64,000 bases of DNA from DASQYE01 sp035940775 (GCA_035940775.1 DASZEN010000004.1:62001-126000), one strand, 5' to 3'. Positions 9,129-18,534 are shown, numbered from the stretch's first letter. Program-made: numbers and translations. Notes: generated by a model from the sequence alone, not told the origin.

Positions 9129-11660
9129 GTGACCCCCCGGCTGATCTCCCACTACCGGATCATAGAGACGCTCGGCAAGGGCGGCATGGGCGAGGTCTAT
9201 CTGGCCGAGGACACGAAACATCACGACCGCAAAGTGGCGCTCAAGCTGCTTCCTCCAGACATGACGGAGGACGAAGTGCGGCTGCGCCGCTTCCGGCAGG
9301 AGGCCCGCGCCATCCTCGCGCTCAACCATCCGAACATCCTCACCATCTATGAGATCGGCGAAGAGGAGTCGCACTATTTCATCGCCACTGAGTTTATCGA
9401 CGGCGTGACCTTGAGAACTCACTTGGCGCGCACGCACCTTGAGATTGAGAAGGTGCTCGACATCGCCATACAGATCGCGGCGGCGCTCGACGCGGCGCAC
9501 GCCGCTGGCATTGTGCACCGCGACATCAAGCCGGAAAACATCATGTTGCGCACGGATGGTTACGTTAAAGTTCTGGACTTCGGGCTCGCCAAGCTGACCG
9601 AGAAGACGAATATGCTGGCGTCCACCAGCAAGGATGCGGAGGCCATCACCGTTCCCTTGAGCGAGACCGATCCGGGGGCCGTGATCGGGACGACCGGCTA
9701 CATGTCGCCGGAGCAGGCGCGCGGCCTGCCCATAGACGCGCGCACGGACATCTTCAGCTTCGGCGTTCTGCTTTACGAGATGGTGGCCGGGCGCGCCCCG
9801 TTTTCGGGCGAGACCAAAAACGATATCATCGTCTCGCTGCTCAATCGCGACCCGCTGCCGCTGGTGCGCTTCATGCCGGGCGCTCCGCCCGAATTGCAAA
9901 GAATCGTGACGAAGGCTCTGGCGAAGGACAAGGATGAGCGCTACCAGACGGTCAAAGACCTGCTCATAGACCTGCGCGGATTGAAGAGGGATTTGGAGTT
10001 CGAGGCCCGCCTCGAGCGTTCCGCCGATCCTGGGTTCAGCAGCATGAGCACGGGCGGCAGCGGGCCGCTCATGCGCCACAGCGGCGGACACTCTTCCTAC
10101 GCGAGCGGCTTTGGCCCGTCTGCGCGTACGGACGAGATGCAGGCGGCGCGCGCAACCTCAAGCGCCAATTCTTTCGCCAGCCAGCTCAGCCGCCGCCCGT
10201 TGGTCACGTTCCTGGCCGTGACCGCTCTGCTTTTAGCACTCGGCTTCGGCGTCTTCTATTTCGCGGGGCGCGGCAAGACCATCAACTCCGTCGCCATCAT
10301 GCCCTTCGTCAATCCGAGAAATAATCCGAACGCCGAATACCTCTCCGACGGGCTCACCGAAAGCATCATCAGCAGTCTTTCACAGATACCGAATCTGAAG
10401 GTGATGTCGCGAAGCGCCGTCTTTCGCTACAAGGGACAGAACGTCGAGCCGCAGGAGGTGGGCCAGAAGCTTGGCGTCGGCGCGGTCTTGATGGGGACGG
10501 TCGATCAGATCGGCGATAACCTCGTCATCAAAACCGAGCTGATAGATGTCTCGGACGGCTCGCAGTTGTGGGGCGAGCAGTACAACCGCAAAATCTCAGA
10601 CCTGATCGCCGTGCAGCAGGAGATTTCATGGAAAATCTCCAAGAAGCTGCGGCTGCGCCTCACGGGCGAGGAAGAAAAACGCATCACCAAGCATTACACG
10701 GAGAATACGGAGGCTTACCAGCTTTACCTGAAGGGACGCTACTTCTGGAACAAGCGTGGCAAAGAGAATCTCAACAACGGCATCCGCTCGTTTCAGGAGG
10801 CGATCAAGATAGACCCGGCCTACGCGCTCGCCTACTCGGGCATGGCGGACTCTTACGCGTTGCTTGCGGACAACGGCGCGGTCGCGCCCAACGACGCGAT
10901 GCCGAGGGCCAAGGCCGCCGCCGAAAGGGCCATCGAGCTTGACCCGGAGCTGGCCGAAGGCTACACCTCCCTGGCCTTCGTCAAGCTCTCTTACGACTGG
11001 GATTGGCCCGCCGCCGAGCGCGATTTCAAACGCGCCCTCGAACTCAACCCCAACTATGCGACGGCGCACCAGTGGTACGCCTCCTATCTATTACAGATGG
11101 GCCGCTACGACGACGCCACCGAAGAGATCAAGCGGGCCCAGCAGCTAGACCCGCTCTCGCTCATCATCAACGCCAATAAAGGCTACTACCTTTATTTCGC
11201 GCGCCACTATGACGAGGCCATCGCGCAGTATCGCAAGACGCTCGAAATAGACCCGAACTTCGGCGTCGGGCGCTTTTATCTGGCGCAGGCTTACGTGCAG
11301 AAAAAGATGTACGGCGAGGCCATCGCCGAGTTTCAAAAACTGATCGCTTCACCGGGCGACGACCTTGAGACGGCCGCCGCGCTCGGCTATGCCTATGCCC
11401 AATCGGGAAGGCGCGCCGAGGCGCAGAAGATTCTCGCCGAGATGATGGAGCTGCAAAAGAGCCGCTACGTCTCGCCGCTCTACATCGCGACGGTTTACTC
11501 AGGGTTGGAAGAAAAAGAGCAGGCGATAGAATGGCTCTACAAAGCCTACGACGGAAAGCATCCGGGTCTGGTTCTGATTAAAGTAGACCCGATGTTCGAC
11601 GGCCTGCGCGGAGACCAGCGTTTTCAAGACCTGCTGCGTCGCTTCGACCGCGCTCCTTAA
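9129..11660 (+). CDS. Ser/Thr protein kinase with TolB-like and TPR extracytoplasmic region
   Basis: An 843-residue membrane kinase. The Hanks-type kinase domain (9-280) is complete: P-loop GKGGMGEVYL, Lys39, catalytic HRDIKPEN (Asp132) and DFG at 150. A juxtamembrane linker leads to one transmembrane helix (about 358-380). Outside, a TolB-N/FlgO-like module (387-510; AIMPFVNPRNNPNAEYLSDGLTESI) is followed by about eight tetratricopeptide repeats to the C-terminus. The family is common in Acidobacteriota; TPRs probably bind partners and the kinase phosphorylates cytoplasmic targets, but substrates are unknown. The start is GTG, immediately before TPRLISHYRI, the usual opening of such kinases. 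Confidence 0.9.
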   Translation: MTPRLISHYRIIETLGKGGMGEVYLAEDTKHHDRKVALKLLPPDMTEDEVRLRRFRQEARAILALNHPNILTIYEIGEEESHYFIATEFIDGVTLRTHLARTHLEIEKVLDIAIQIAAALDAAHAAGIVHRDIKPENIMLRTDGYVKVLDFGLAKLTEKTNMLASTSKDAEAITVPLSETDPGAVIGTTGYMSPEQARGLPIDARTDIFSFGVLLYEMVAGRAPFSGETKNDIIVSLLNRDPLPLVRFMPGAPPELQRIVTKALAKDKDERYQTVKDLLIDLRGLKRDLEFEARLERSADPGFSSMSTGGSGPLMRHSGGHSSYASGFGPSARTDEMQAARATSSANSFASQLSRRPLVTFLAVTALLLALGFGVFYFAGRGKTINSVAIMPFVNPRNNPNAEYLSDGLTESIISSLSQIPNLKVMSRSAVFRYKGQNVEPQEVGQKLGVGAVLMGTVDQIGDNLVIKTELIDVSDGSQLWGEQYNRKISDLIAVQQEISWKISKKLRLRLTGEEEKRITKHYTENTEAYQLYLKGRYFWNKRGKENLNNGIRSFQEAIKIDPAYALAYSGMADSYALLADNGAVAPNDAMPRAKAAAERAIELDPELAEGYTSLAFVKLSYDWDWPAAERDFKRALELNPNYATAHQWYASYLLQMGRYDDATEEIKRAQQLDPLSLIINANKGYYLYFARHYDEAIAQYRKTLEIDPNFGVGRFYLAQAYVQKKMYGEAIAEFQKLIASPGDDLETAAALGYAYAQSGRRAEAQKILAEMMELQKSRYVSPLYIATVYSGLEEKEQAIEWLYKAYDGKHPGLVLIKVDPMFDGLRGDQRFQDLLRRFDRAP

Positions 11661-11695
11661 AAGAGAAGCCTTTGAAAGCTTCCCTCTCTTTTTAA
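11659..11695. terminator. Bidirectional terminator between convergent kinase and rluD
   Basis: An imperfect hairpin with arms AAAGAGAAGC and GCTT..TCTCTTT is flanked by A- and T-rich runs on both sides. It lies exactly between the kinase stop and the rluD stop and can serve both strands. Confidence 0.6.
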
Positions 11696-12711
11696 CTTTC
11701 CAATTCGACGAGCAAATCGGCGAGCGCGCGCGGCAAAGGCGACTTGAAGCGCAACGCCTCGCCCGTGCGCGGGTGACGAAAGCCCAGTTGCTCTGCGTGA
11801 AGAAACTGGCGACCGAGCGCATTGATGCGTGCGCGAAGCCTCGTGTCCGGCACGGTCTTGTCGCGCCCGCCGCCATAGATGGCATCACCGACTACGGGGT
11901 GCTTTAACCATTCCAGATGCACCCTGATCTGGTGCGTCCGCCCCGTCTTTATCTCCACGTCGAGCAGCGTAAATCTTTGGTAACGCCGCCGCACGCTGTA
12001 AAGCGAGAGGGCGGGCCGACCGCCCTGCACCACGGCCATGCGCGTGCGGTTGCGCGGGTCGCGCGCGATTGCGGCTTCAATGCGCCCGCGCTCCTGCGTG
12101 ACGCGGCCATGCACGAGCGCGACGTAAGACTTGAAGACCTCGCGCGCGCGAAATTGATCGGCCAGATTCTCGTGCGCCGCTTCGGTTTTGGCGACCACGA
12201 TGAGACCGGAAGTATCCCTGTCGAGGCGATGAACGATGCCGGGGCGCACCGCGCCCGCCCGGCGCGAAAGCGTCTCGAAGTGATAGACGAGCGCGTTTGC
12301 CAGAGTGCCGGAGGAAACGCCCGCCGCCGGATGGACGACGAGGCCCGAGGGCTTATCAACGATGATTATGTCGTCATCCTCGTGAACGATTTCGAGGGGA
12401 ATATCTTCGGGGGGAAATTCGGCTGGCGGCGGCGCGCTCAGCTCAACTTCGACCGCGTCGCCCGCGCGCAGCTTATAGGACGGCTTGGACGTGCGGCCCG
12501 CGACCAGCACATCGCCGTCTTCGATCAATCGCTTAATGCGCGAGCGGCTCCAATCAATGATGCGCTCGGCCAGATATGCGTCCAGACGCGCGCCCGCTTC
12601 ACTCTCGGTGACGTGGAAGCTGAGGATGGGCGTTTCCTGCGCGGCGGCGGCTACTGTTGCTGCTGACGTGGGTGTGGTTGCTGGTGGGCCTTCCTCCATC
12701 TCTTCGCTCAC
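11692..12711 (-). CDS. rluD: Pseudouridine synthase, RluD family
   Basis: A 339-residue RNA-modifying enzyme that isomerises uridines, in this family usually in 23S rRNA helix 69. After a variable N-terminus of about 28 residues comes an S4 RNA-binding domain (about 29-95; DAYLAERIIDWSRSRIKRLIEDGDVLV) and the catalytic domain with the hallmark RPGIVHRLDRDTSGL containing the catalytic Asp, then the TGRTHQIRVHL motif. The frame stays open upstream to 12990, but that part overlaps lgt and has an Arg/Pro-rich shadow composition. The GTG at 12711 overlaps the lgt stop as GTGA, supporting coupled translation; an ATG at 12699 is an alternative. Last gene of the ileS-lspA-lgt-rluD cluster. Confidence 0.9.
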   Translation of the reverse strand: MSEEMEEGPPATTPTSAATVAAAAQETPILSFHVTESEAGARLDAYLAERIIDWSRSRIKRLIEDGDVLVAGRTSKPSYKLRAGDAVEVELSAPPPAEFPPEDIPLEIVHEDDDIIIVDKPSGLVVHPAAGVSSGTLANALVYHFETLSRRAGAVRPGIVHRLDRDTSGLIVVAKTEAAHENLADQFRAREVFKSYVALVHGRVTQERGRIEAAIARDPRNRTRMAVVQGGRPALSLYSVRRRYQRFTLLDVEIKTGRTHQIRVHLEWLKHPVVGDAIYGGGRDKTVPDTRLRARINALGRQFLHAEQLGFRHPRTGEALRFKSPLPRALADLLVELES

Positions 12712-13553
12712 GCTCGCGCTGCCTTCGTCGTCGTCGCCGCGACCTTCTCCGAGCCGGGGCTCAGCGTGGTGGCGGCGCGGCGCCAGCGCAGGATGAGCAG
12801 GACGAGCCCGCCGAGACCTATGACGAGGCTGATCAGTTGCGAAGTTGAGAGGCCGGTGAGCGTCGTCAGGCCAGCGATGTCGCCGCGCGGGTCGTCGCGC
12901 AGAAACTCTATGGAGAAGCGCACGACCGCATAGAGGACGGCGAAGAGGAGTATGATCTGGCCGTCGAAGCGCCTGCGCCTGTGAAGCCATACAAGCAGGC
13001 CGAAGATGAGAAAGGCGGCCGCCGATTCATAAAGCTGCGTCGGATGCAGATGGGCGTCAATGGGGACGCCCGTTATCTCGTGGCCCAACTCCGTAAATTG
13101 CACGCCCCAGGGCAGCGATGTGGGCTTGCCCCAGCAGCATCCGGCGGCGAAACAACCCTGCCGCCCGAGCCCGAGCCCGAGCGCGATGCCCGGCGCGAAG
13201 GCGTCAGCCGTCTTCCACCACGGCAGGCCGTAGCGGCGGATCAGGAAATATCCGGTCACGACGGCTCCTATAAATCCGCCGTAAAAGACTCCGCCCGAGC
13301 GCAGGAAATCGAGCGAGAGGAGATGCAAAGGATTATCGCGGTAGCTCGGCTCAGTCCAGAGCATCAGGATTTTCGAGCCCAGCAGCGCCGCCAGCAGCAT
13401 CCAGAGACCGAGATCGTAAATGCGCTCGCGCGGCAGGCGGTCGCGCGCCGCGAGTCGTGCCGCTATGAGCAGCGCCGCAAGGAACGCCAGCGCCAGCAGC
13501 ACGCCATAAGTATTGATGGGGAAATTGCCGATCCGAAAAAGCTCTGGATACAT
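12708..13553 (-). CDS. lgt: Prolipoprotein diacylglyceryl transferase
   Basis: Lgt transfers diacylglycerol from phosphatidylglycerol to the lipobox Cys of prolipoproteins in the inner membrane. The 281 residues hold about seven hydrophobic segments. Visible family motifs are the N-terminal FPINTYGVLLALAF, the GGVFYGGFIGA stretch and the signature region GLGLGRQGCFAAGCCWG (a cysteine-rich variant of the usual GRxGNFxNGE), plus HPTQLYES. It lies 63 bases downstream of lspA, the next enzyme in lipoprotein maturation, and its stop overlaps the rluD start. The substrate supply is evident: several lipobox proteins are encoded nearby. Confidence 0.95.
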   Translation of the reverse strand: MYPELFRIGNFPINTYGVLLALAFLAALLIAARLAARDRLPRERIYDLGLWMLLAALLGSKILMLWTEPSYRDNPLHLLSLDFLRSGGVFYGGFIGAVVTGYFLIRRYGLPWWKTADAFAPGIALGLGLGRQGCFAAGCCWGKPTSLPWGVQFTELGHEITGVPIDAHLHPTQLYESAAAFLIFGLLVWLHRRRRFDGQIILLFAVLYAVVRFSIEFLRDDPRGDIAGLTTLTGLSTSQLISLVIGLGGLVLLILRWRRAATTLSPGSEKVAATTTKAARA

Positions 13554-13616
13554 AAACGAAGCAGCCGCTAATCAGTAGCCGGTCAACCCGGCATCGGTCG
13601 TTAAGGATCAGCCTTA

Positions 13617-14141
13617 TCATCTCTCGACTGACGATTGACGATTGGCGATCCGGTTTCGTCTGCCTTCAAAGAAGAGGTCGAAGACGAGCAGCAGCGCGCC
13701 CATGCAGATGCTCGCGTCCGCCACGTTGAAGGTGGGCCAATGATACTGGCCCGCGTGTACGAGTATGAAATCTATCACGTAGCCGAGACGGGCGCGATCC
13801 GTCAGATTGCCGAGGATGCCCGCCAAAAGCAGCGCACACGCGCCGAGCACTCTGTCATCCGAGCGCGGCGTGCGCCAGAAATAGTAGAGCACGGCGACGG
13901 CAGCCAGCGCCGCGAGCACGACGAAGAACCAGCGCCCGAAGGAGCCTCCCTCCTGCAACTGGCCGAAGGCGATGCCGCTATTCTCCGCGTATTCGAGCGC
14001 GAGAAAGCCGTTTACGAGCACCCGTCTTTCACCGAAGCGCAGGGAGCGTACGGCCCAGGCTTTGCTCGCCTGGTCTACCATGTAGATGCCGAAGGACGCC
14101 GCGAGATAGGCCAGGCGCCAGGCCGCCACTCGCCGATTCAC
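13617..14141 (-). CDS. lspA: Lipoprotein signal peptidase (signal peptidase II)
   Basis: A 174-residue aspartyl membrane protease that cleaves the signal peptide of lipid-modified prolipoproteins. Four hydrophobic helices and both catalytic motifs are visible: GNLTDRARLGYVIDFI and FNVADASI, each carrying the conserved Asp. The GTG start at 14141 overlaps the ileS stop as GTGA; the longer open frame to 14252 would lie inside ileS and is rejected. The last residues (IANRQSSVER) are encoded by DNA with a 7-base period that continues beyond normal family length, as if the stop codon had drifted into an intergenic repeat. Confidence 0.93.
   Translation of the reverse strand: MNRRVAAWRLAYLAASFGIYMVDQASKAWAVRSLRFGERRVLVNGFLALEYAENSGIAFGQLQEGGSFGRWFFVVLAALAAVAVLYYFWRTPRSDDRVLGACALLLAGILGNLTDRARLGYVIDFILVHAGQYHWPTFNVADASICMGALLLVFDLFFEGRRNRIANRQSSVER
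13627..13654. repeat. Heptamer-phased repeat at the lspA 3' end
   Basis: Successive 7-base units ACTGACG, ATTGACG, ATTGGCG and ATCCGGT lie in the last codons of lspA. The same periodic style is seen at 30649, 41888, 43781 and 52619. Confidence 0.55.
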
Positions 14142-17100
14142 GCCGCCGCCTCCCGCTCGATCTCCGTCAGAGCCACGACGCACCGCTCGCACGCCGTCGG
14201 ATAGCGTTCCGACTCGCCCACCCGAGTCGAATAGCTCCAACAGCGCTCGCACTTCAAGCCCCCGGCGCGCTCCACTTTCACGCTGAGCGAGCCGCCGTCA
14301 GCAGCCGCATCGCCGCCAGCTTCCGTGCGAGTGACGCTCACCTGCGACACGATGAAGATGTAACGCAGCTCGTCGCGGTATCGTTCCAGCAACTCGTAGG
14401 TCTCGCCCGAAGCCTTGAGATGGACGCGCGCTTCGAGCGAGCTGCCGATCACTTTGGCGATGCGCGCTTCTTCGAGCGAGCGCAGCACCTCGTCGCGAAC
14501 CTCGAACAATCGCTCCCAGCGGGCGGCCATCTCCGTGTCACGCGCGCCGAGCGCCGTCGGGAGTTCCGCCATGTGGACGGAGACGGGTCGTTCTTCGTCA
14601 GCGGCGCGCGGCAGGTTCTCCCAGATTTCGTCCGCCGTAAAGACGAGGATGGTCGCCAGCGAGCGCGCAAGGTGATCGGCGACGCGGTAAAGCGCCGTTT
14701 GCGCCGAGCGGCGCGCGTGGCTGCGCGGCGCGGCCGTATAAAGCCGATCCTTTATGATGTCGAAGTAGCGAGCCGAAAGCGTCACGGTGCAGAAGTTGTA
14801 GAGCGTGTGATAGACGGTATGGAACTCGTAATCGTCGTAGGCACGATAGACGCGCGCCATCACTTCGTCCAGCTCCGCCAGCGCCCAGCGATCTATCTCA
14901 GGCAACTCGTCCTCGGCGACACGGTCACGCGCCGGGTCGAAGCCGTCCAGATTTCCGAGCGCGAAGCGCGCCGTATTACGCAGTTTGCGATAACCGTCCG
15001 AGACGCGCTGCAATATCTCAGGCGAGAGACGCATATCCTCATGATAATCGGATGACGCGCACCACAGCCGCAGGATTTCCGCGCCCGATTCCTTGATGAC
15101 CTCGTTGGGCGAGATGGCGTTGCCCGCAGACTTGTGCATCGCCTTGCCCTGGCCATCGACGACCCACCCGTGCGTCAGGACGGTGCGATACGGCGCAGCA
15201 TCGTGCGCGGCCAGACCCACCATCAGGGACGAGTTGAACCAGCCGCGATACTGGTCGCCGCCCTCTATATAGACATCGGCGGGCCAGTTGAGATTGGCGC
15301 GGTGTTCGAGAACGGCAATCGAGCTTGAGCCGCTGTCGAACCAGACATCCAGAATATCGGTCTCCTTGGCCCAATCCGCGCCGTCGCATTTCGGGCAGCG
15401 AAAGCCTTCGGGCAAAAGCTCCCCGGCCTCGCGCGCGTACCAGGCGTCAGCCGATTCGCGCTCGAAAATAGCGGCGACGTGATTTATCACGGACGGGTCT
15501 GCGATCAGCTCCGCGCAGCCCTTGCAATAGAAGGCGGGTATCGGCACACCCCAAACCCTCTGGCGCGAAACGCACCAGTCGGGCCGACCGCGCAGCATAT
15601 TCCGCATACGCTCCTCGCCCCAAGCTGGAATCCAGCGGACGCGCTCGATCTCGCGCAGAGCGCCCGCGCGCAGAGACTCCGTAGCGTTCACGCCGCCGCC
15701 GTCCGTAAAATTATCCGTAAAATTTGCGATGTCGCGCCCGTCCTCGTCCTTTTCCACCTCGGCGGCGGCGGCGGCGGTCGCGCCCGCGTCCAACGAGATG
15801 AACCACTGCGGCGTGGCGCGGAAGATGACGGGGTTTTTGCAGCGCCAGCAGTGCGGGTAACGATGCTCGTAATCTTCGCTTGAGAGAAGTACGCCGCGCT
15901 CGCGTATAAAGTCGACGATCAACGGATTGGCCTCGAAGACAGAGAGGCCCGCGAAGTGTTCGACCTCGGCTGTAAAACGCCCCGCGTGATCGACGGGGCA
16001 GTAAATCTCAAGGCCGTAGCTCTTGCCGATAACGAAGTCGTCATGGCCGTGGCCGGGCGCCGTATGCACGAGCCCCGTTCCGGCCTTGCCCGTCACTGTG
16101 CGGTCGCGCGCCTCCCTGACATCCAACTCGGTTTCGGCATCGGCCTCGCCGCCGAGCGTCACGTGCTCGCCAAGCATTACGAGCGACGCTCGATCAAGCC
16201 ACGGATGACGACACTCCAGGCGATCAAGCCGCGCGCCCGGAAAACGCGCCAGCACTTTTGGCGCAAGGGTCTCGCCGGAAGCGCCCGTCTTATTAAATCC
16301 GCACTTGGACGCAACCGAACTGACAAGCTCGCTGGCGATTACGTAAACCTCATCCTCGTGCTCGATGGCCGCGTACTCGAAATCCGGATGGACGGCGATG
16401 CCCAGATTGGCGGGCAGCGTCCAGGGCGTCGTCGTCCAGATGAGAAAGAAAACCTTGCGCCCGGCGAGCGCCGGGTCGATCGAGGCCGGATCGCTCGCGA
16501 GCGGGAATTTCACGTAGACCGAAGGGCTCGTGTGCTGATGATACTCGACCTCGGCTTCGGCGAGCGCCGTCTGATCGTGTATGCACCAGTAGACGGGGCG
16601 CGCGCCCTTGTAAACATAGCCGCGCTCGACGAAGCGACCGAAGAGCCGCGCCGTCTCCGCCTCATACGTGTTCGACATCGTCAGATAAGGATCATCCCAC
16701 TCGCCGAGCACGCCGAGCCGCTGGAAATCACGGGTCTGCCGCTTTAAGGATTCCGCCGCGTGCTCGCGACAGGCGCGGCGAATGCTCGTCGCGGGCATGC
16801 TCGCTTTCTTCGCTCCGAGCTTTTTCTCCACGTACAGCTCGATTGGCAATCCGTGACAGTCGTAGCCCGGAACGTAAGGCGTATCCAGCCCCATCATCGT
16901 GCGCGACTTGACGATGAAATCCTTGACGATTTTGTTGAGTGCCGTACCGATGTGGATGTCCGCGTTCGCGTAGGGCGGGCCGTCGTGGAGAATGAATTTC
17001 GGCGCACCCGCGCGGGCACGACAAATCTGCTCGTAGAGTCCCATCTCGGCCCAGCGCTTGAGGCGTGCGGGCTCGCTTTGCGCCAGATTGGCCTTCTGCG

Positions 17101-17161
17101 CAAAACTTGTTTTCGGAAGGTTGACGGTCTTTTTGAGTTCGAGCGGTGTTTCTGTAGACAT
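14138..17161 (-). CDS. ileS: Isoleucyl-tRNA synthetase
   Basis: A 1007-residue class I synthetase that charges tRNA-Ile. The Rossmann catalytic core carries the HIGH-type motif as HIGT (70-73) in GPPYANADIHIGTALNK and the KMSKS-type motif as AMHKS in GQGKAMHKSAGN; both variants are known in this enzyme. A CP1 editing domain, an anticodon-binding domain and a C-terminal zinc ribbon (CERCW, then CERCV) are all present, so the enzyme is full length. The ATG at 17161 follows GGGAAGTGA; the frame runs 13 codons further upstream without support. It heads a four-gene cluster with lspA, lgt and rluD; the ileS-lspA pairing is conserved in many bacteria. Confidence 0.96.
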   Translation of the reverse strand: MSTETPLELKKTVNLPKTSFAQKANLAQSEPARLKRWAEMGLYEQICRARAGAPKFILHDGPPYANADIHIGTALNKIVKDFIVKSRTMMGLDTPYVPGYDCHGLPIELYVEKKLGAKKASMPATSIRRACREHAAESLKRQTRDFQRLGVLGEWDDPYLTMSNTYEAETARLFGRFVERGYVYKGARPVYWCIHDQTALAEAEVEYHQHTSPSVYVKFPLASDPASIDPALAGRKVFFLIWTTTPWTLPANLGIAVHPDFEYAAIEHEDEVYVIASELVSSVASKCGFNKTGASGETLAPKVLARFPGARLDRLECRHPWLDRASLVMLGEHVTLGGEADAETELDVREARDRTVTGKAGTGLVHTAPGHGHDDFVIGKSYGLEIYCPVDHAGRFTAEVEHFAGLSVFEANPLIVDFIRERGVLLSSEDYEHRYPHCWRCKNPVIFRATPQWFISLDAGATAAAAAEVEKDEDGRDIANFTDNFTDGGGVNATESLRAGALREIERVRWIPAWGEERMRNMLRGRPDWCVSRQRVWGVPIPAFYCKGCAELIADPSVINHVAAIFERESADAWYAREAGELLPEGFRCPKCDGADWAKETDILDVWFDSGSSSIAVLEHRANLNWPADVYIEGGDQYRGWFNSSLMVGLAAHDAAPYRTVLTHGWVVDGQGKAMHKSAGNAISPNEVIKESGAEILRLWCASSDYHEDMRLSPEILQRVSDGYRKLRNTARFALGNLDGFDPARDRVAEDELPEIDRWALAELDEVMARVYRAYDDYEFHTVYHTLYNFCTVTLSARYFDIIKDRLYTAAPRSHARRSAQTALYRVADHLARSLATILVFTADEIWENLPRAADEERPVSVHMAELPTALGARDTEMAARWERLFEVRDEVLRSLEEARIAKVIGSSLEARVHLKASGETYELLERYRDELRYIFIVSQVSVTRTEAGGDAAADGGSLSVKVERAGGLKCERCWSYSTRVGESERYPTACERCVVALTEIEREAAA

Positions 17162-17236
17162 TTTGCGATTCACTTCCCGCTGACGCGCCCCAACGGTCAT
17201 CCGGCGATTAATGAGCGCGCCGATTCAAGAACGATA

Positions 17237-17265
17237 ATACTAACAGTAGAACAGCAAGGCACCAA
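17237..17265 (-). promoter_or_regulatory. Promoter candidate for ileS cluster
   Basis: Read on the minus strand, TTGGTG and TAGTAT are separated by 17 bases, about 76 bases upstream of the chosen ileS start. The palindrome at 17283-17298 lies just upstream of the -35 and could be an operator. Confidence 0.35.
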
Positions 17266-17433
17266 AGCCTCGCCGCGTGGTTGTTACATTCATGTAACGC
17301 GACAATCTTAACGCGCCGCCATAGAGAGAGCGCGCTTTCTCTCTGTAGCCGCGTGTCTCGATGGACGACCGTGACGTGCCTCGACAGATAGAGGGGACGG
17401 AATGGGCCCCGCTTTGAGTCCTTACATGACGGA

Positions 17434-17479
17434 AGCGGCCCGAACCATGCTCATACGGGAGGCGATGGTTCGGGCCGCT
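17434..17479 (-). terminator. Hairpin ending the YtxH/coiled-coil transcript
   Basis: Two 15-base arms (AGCGGCCCGAACCAT and its complement) pair perfectly around a 16-base loop. It lies 26 bases beyond the stop of the 17505 gene. The T-run on the minus side is weak, so it could also act by transcript protection. Confidence 0.6.
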
Positions 17480-17504
17480 CTTTGGGGCGCTTTTCTTCAG
17501 GTCT

Positions 17505-18077
17505 CTACCCGATGAACATCTCCTCGTCCGCGTAGGTCTGATTTATGGGCTTCGGCGCGGGGGCGACCAGGACTTCGAGGCCGCGACGGAAGCCCGCCAT
17601 AATCGCCGCCAGCTCGCGCGCCGGTTCGATCACCCGATCGCGTATGAAAGTAGTGGTCGAAAAGACCTGATGGTGCGTCCGATCAATCGAGCGGCTTATC
17701 AAATCCACCTTGTCGCGCGCCTTGACGGAGGTTTCGCCGACCAGCAGCTTCAGTTCGCGCATCTCATCCTTAATCAGCGCCGCCGATTCCGAAAAGTGCA
17801 TCGTCGCCGTCGAGAGATGACCCGACATGACGCTGAACTGCTCGGCGATCTCTTTGCCCTGCGCCGCGACCTGTTTCCCCTGCTCGCTCAGTTCCGTCAT
17901 CTTCCGCATCAACGGCTCGACGCGCTGTTCGAGGCGACTGACGGTCTGGACGACGCGGCTGACGAAGACGGTCATGGCGACCATCGCAAAGGCGATCACC
18001 AGGAAAGAGACGGCGACGATCACCATCACCCAGAACGCGGGATCATTCGTACTCATCTGTAAAGCTAACGGGGCCAT
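17505..18077 (-). CDS. Membrane-anchored coiled-coil protein (DUF948-like)
   Basis: A 190-residue protein with one N-terminal transmembrane helix (about 17-38, WVMVIVAVSFLVIAFAMVAM). A long amphipathic region of heptads follows (VSRVVQTVSRLEQRVEPLMRKMTELSEQGKQ), the pattern of DUF948/methyl-accepting-like envelope proteins. It probably sits in the inner membrane with the coiled coil inside. The ATG at 18077 lies 7 bases past the stop of the YtxH gene, so the two are one operon; an ATG at 18056 is an alternative start. YtxH and DUF948 proteins are often paired; their role is linked to general stress in Bacillus, which may not transfer here. Confidence 0.75.
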   Translation of the reverse strand: MAPLALQMSTNDPAFWVMVIVAVSFLVIAFAMVAMTVFVSRVVQTVSRLEQRVEPLMRKMTELSEQGKQVAAQGKEIAEQFSVMSGHLSTATMHFSESAALIKDEMRELKLLVGETSVKARDKVDLISRSIDRTHHQVFSTTTFIRDRVIEPARELAAIMAGFRRGLEVLVAPAPKPINQTYADEEMFIG

Positions 18078-18084
18078 AATAGAT

Positions 18085-18534
18085 TTAGTTTTTCCTCTCG
18101 CCCTCGTAATAGGTGGGCCCACCCTCGATCATGGCGGACGTTTCGGTGCGACGTTTCTCTTCCGTGTAAGCCTGTTTGCCCGCCTCGATGGCGGCCGAGA
18201 GTTGCCCGCTCTTGCGCGCCGCCGCCTCGCGCGCCGTATCGGCGAGGTTGCCCGCACGGTCTGCCGCCGAGGAGTAAAGATCGGCTGCGCGCTCGCGCGT
18301 CGCCTCGTAATATTCGCCCGCTTTCGTTCCGAGCTGCGCCGCCGTCTCGCGCGAGCGGTCGATACCCTTGCGCGTCGCGTCGGCGATGTCGCCGCGCAAC
18401 TCCTGTCCGGATTTCGGCGCAAACAGCAACGCAAGGATCGCGCCGATGCTGCCGCCGATCAGCAGGTATGTCAGGCGCGTCGAAACGTCCGAGCCCTCGT
18501 CCTCGCGCCGCCGGTACTCTATGTCGTGTTGCAT
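18085..18534 (-). CDS. YtxH-domain protein
   Basis: A 149-residue protein with a hydrophobic helix at about 22-40 containing LLIGGSIGAILALLFAPKSGQELR, the defining YtxH motif. A long Ala/Arg/Glu-rich helical tail rich in coiled-coil heptads follows. The ATG at 18534 is preceded by GGGAGGAG at 8 bases, better than the longer frame starting at 18594. It is the first gene of a two-gene unit with the coiled-coil protein downstream. Function is unknown; Bacillus homologues are stress-induced. Confidence 0.85.
   Translation of the reverse strand: MQHDIEYRRREDEGSDVSTRLTYLLIGGSIGAILALLFAPKSGQELRGDIADATRKGIDRSRETAAQLGTKAGEYYEATRERAADLYSSAADRAGNLADTAREAAARKSGQLSAAIEAGKQAYTEEKRRTETSAMIEGGPTYYEGERKN

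Larger units (their letters stand above)
17162..17504. other. Intergenic region with ileS promoter and upstream hairpins
   Basis: About 340 bases between ileS and the coiled-coil gene, both on the minus strand. It holds a promoter candidate for ileS, a compact palindrome at 17283-17298 (GTTACATTCATGTAAC, 7-base arms) and a perfect terminator hairpin at 17434-17479. No coding frame is supported. Confidence 0.5.

Noticed and set aside
12712..12990. N-terminal extension of the RluD frame
   Set aside because: Overlaps lgt in another frame and is Arg/Pro/His-rich; the GTG at 12711 with the GTGA overlap is better.
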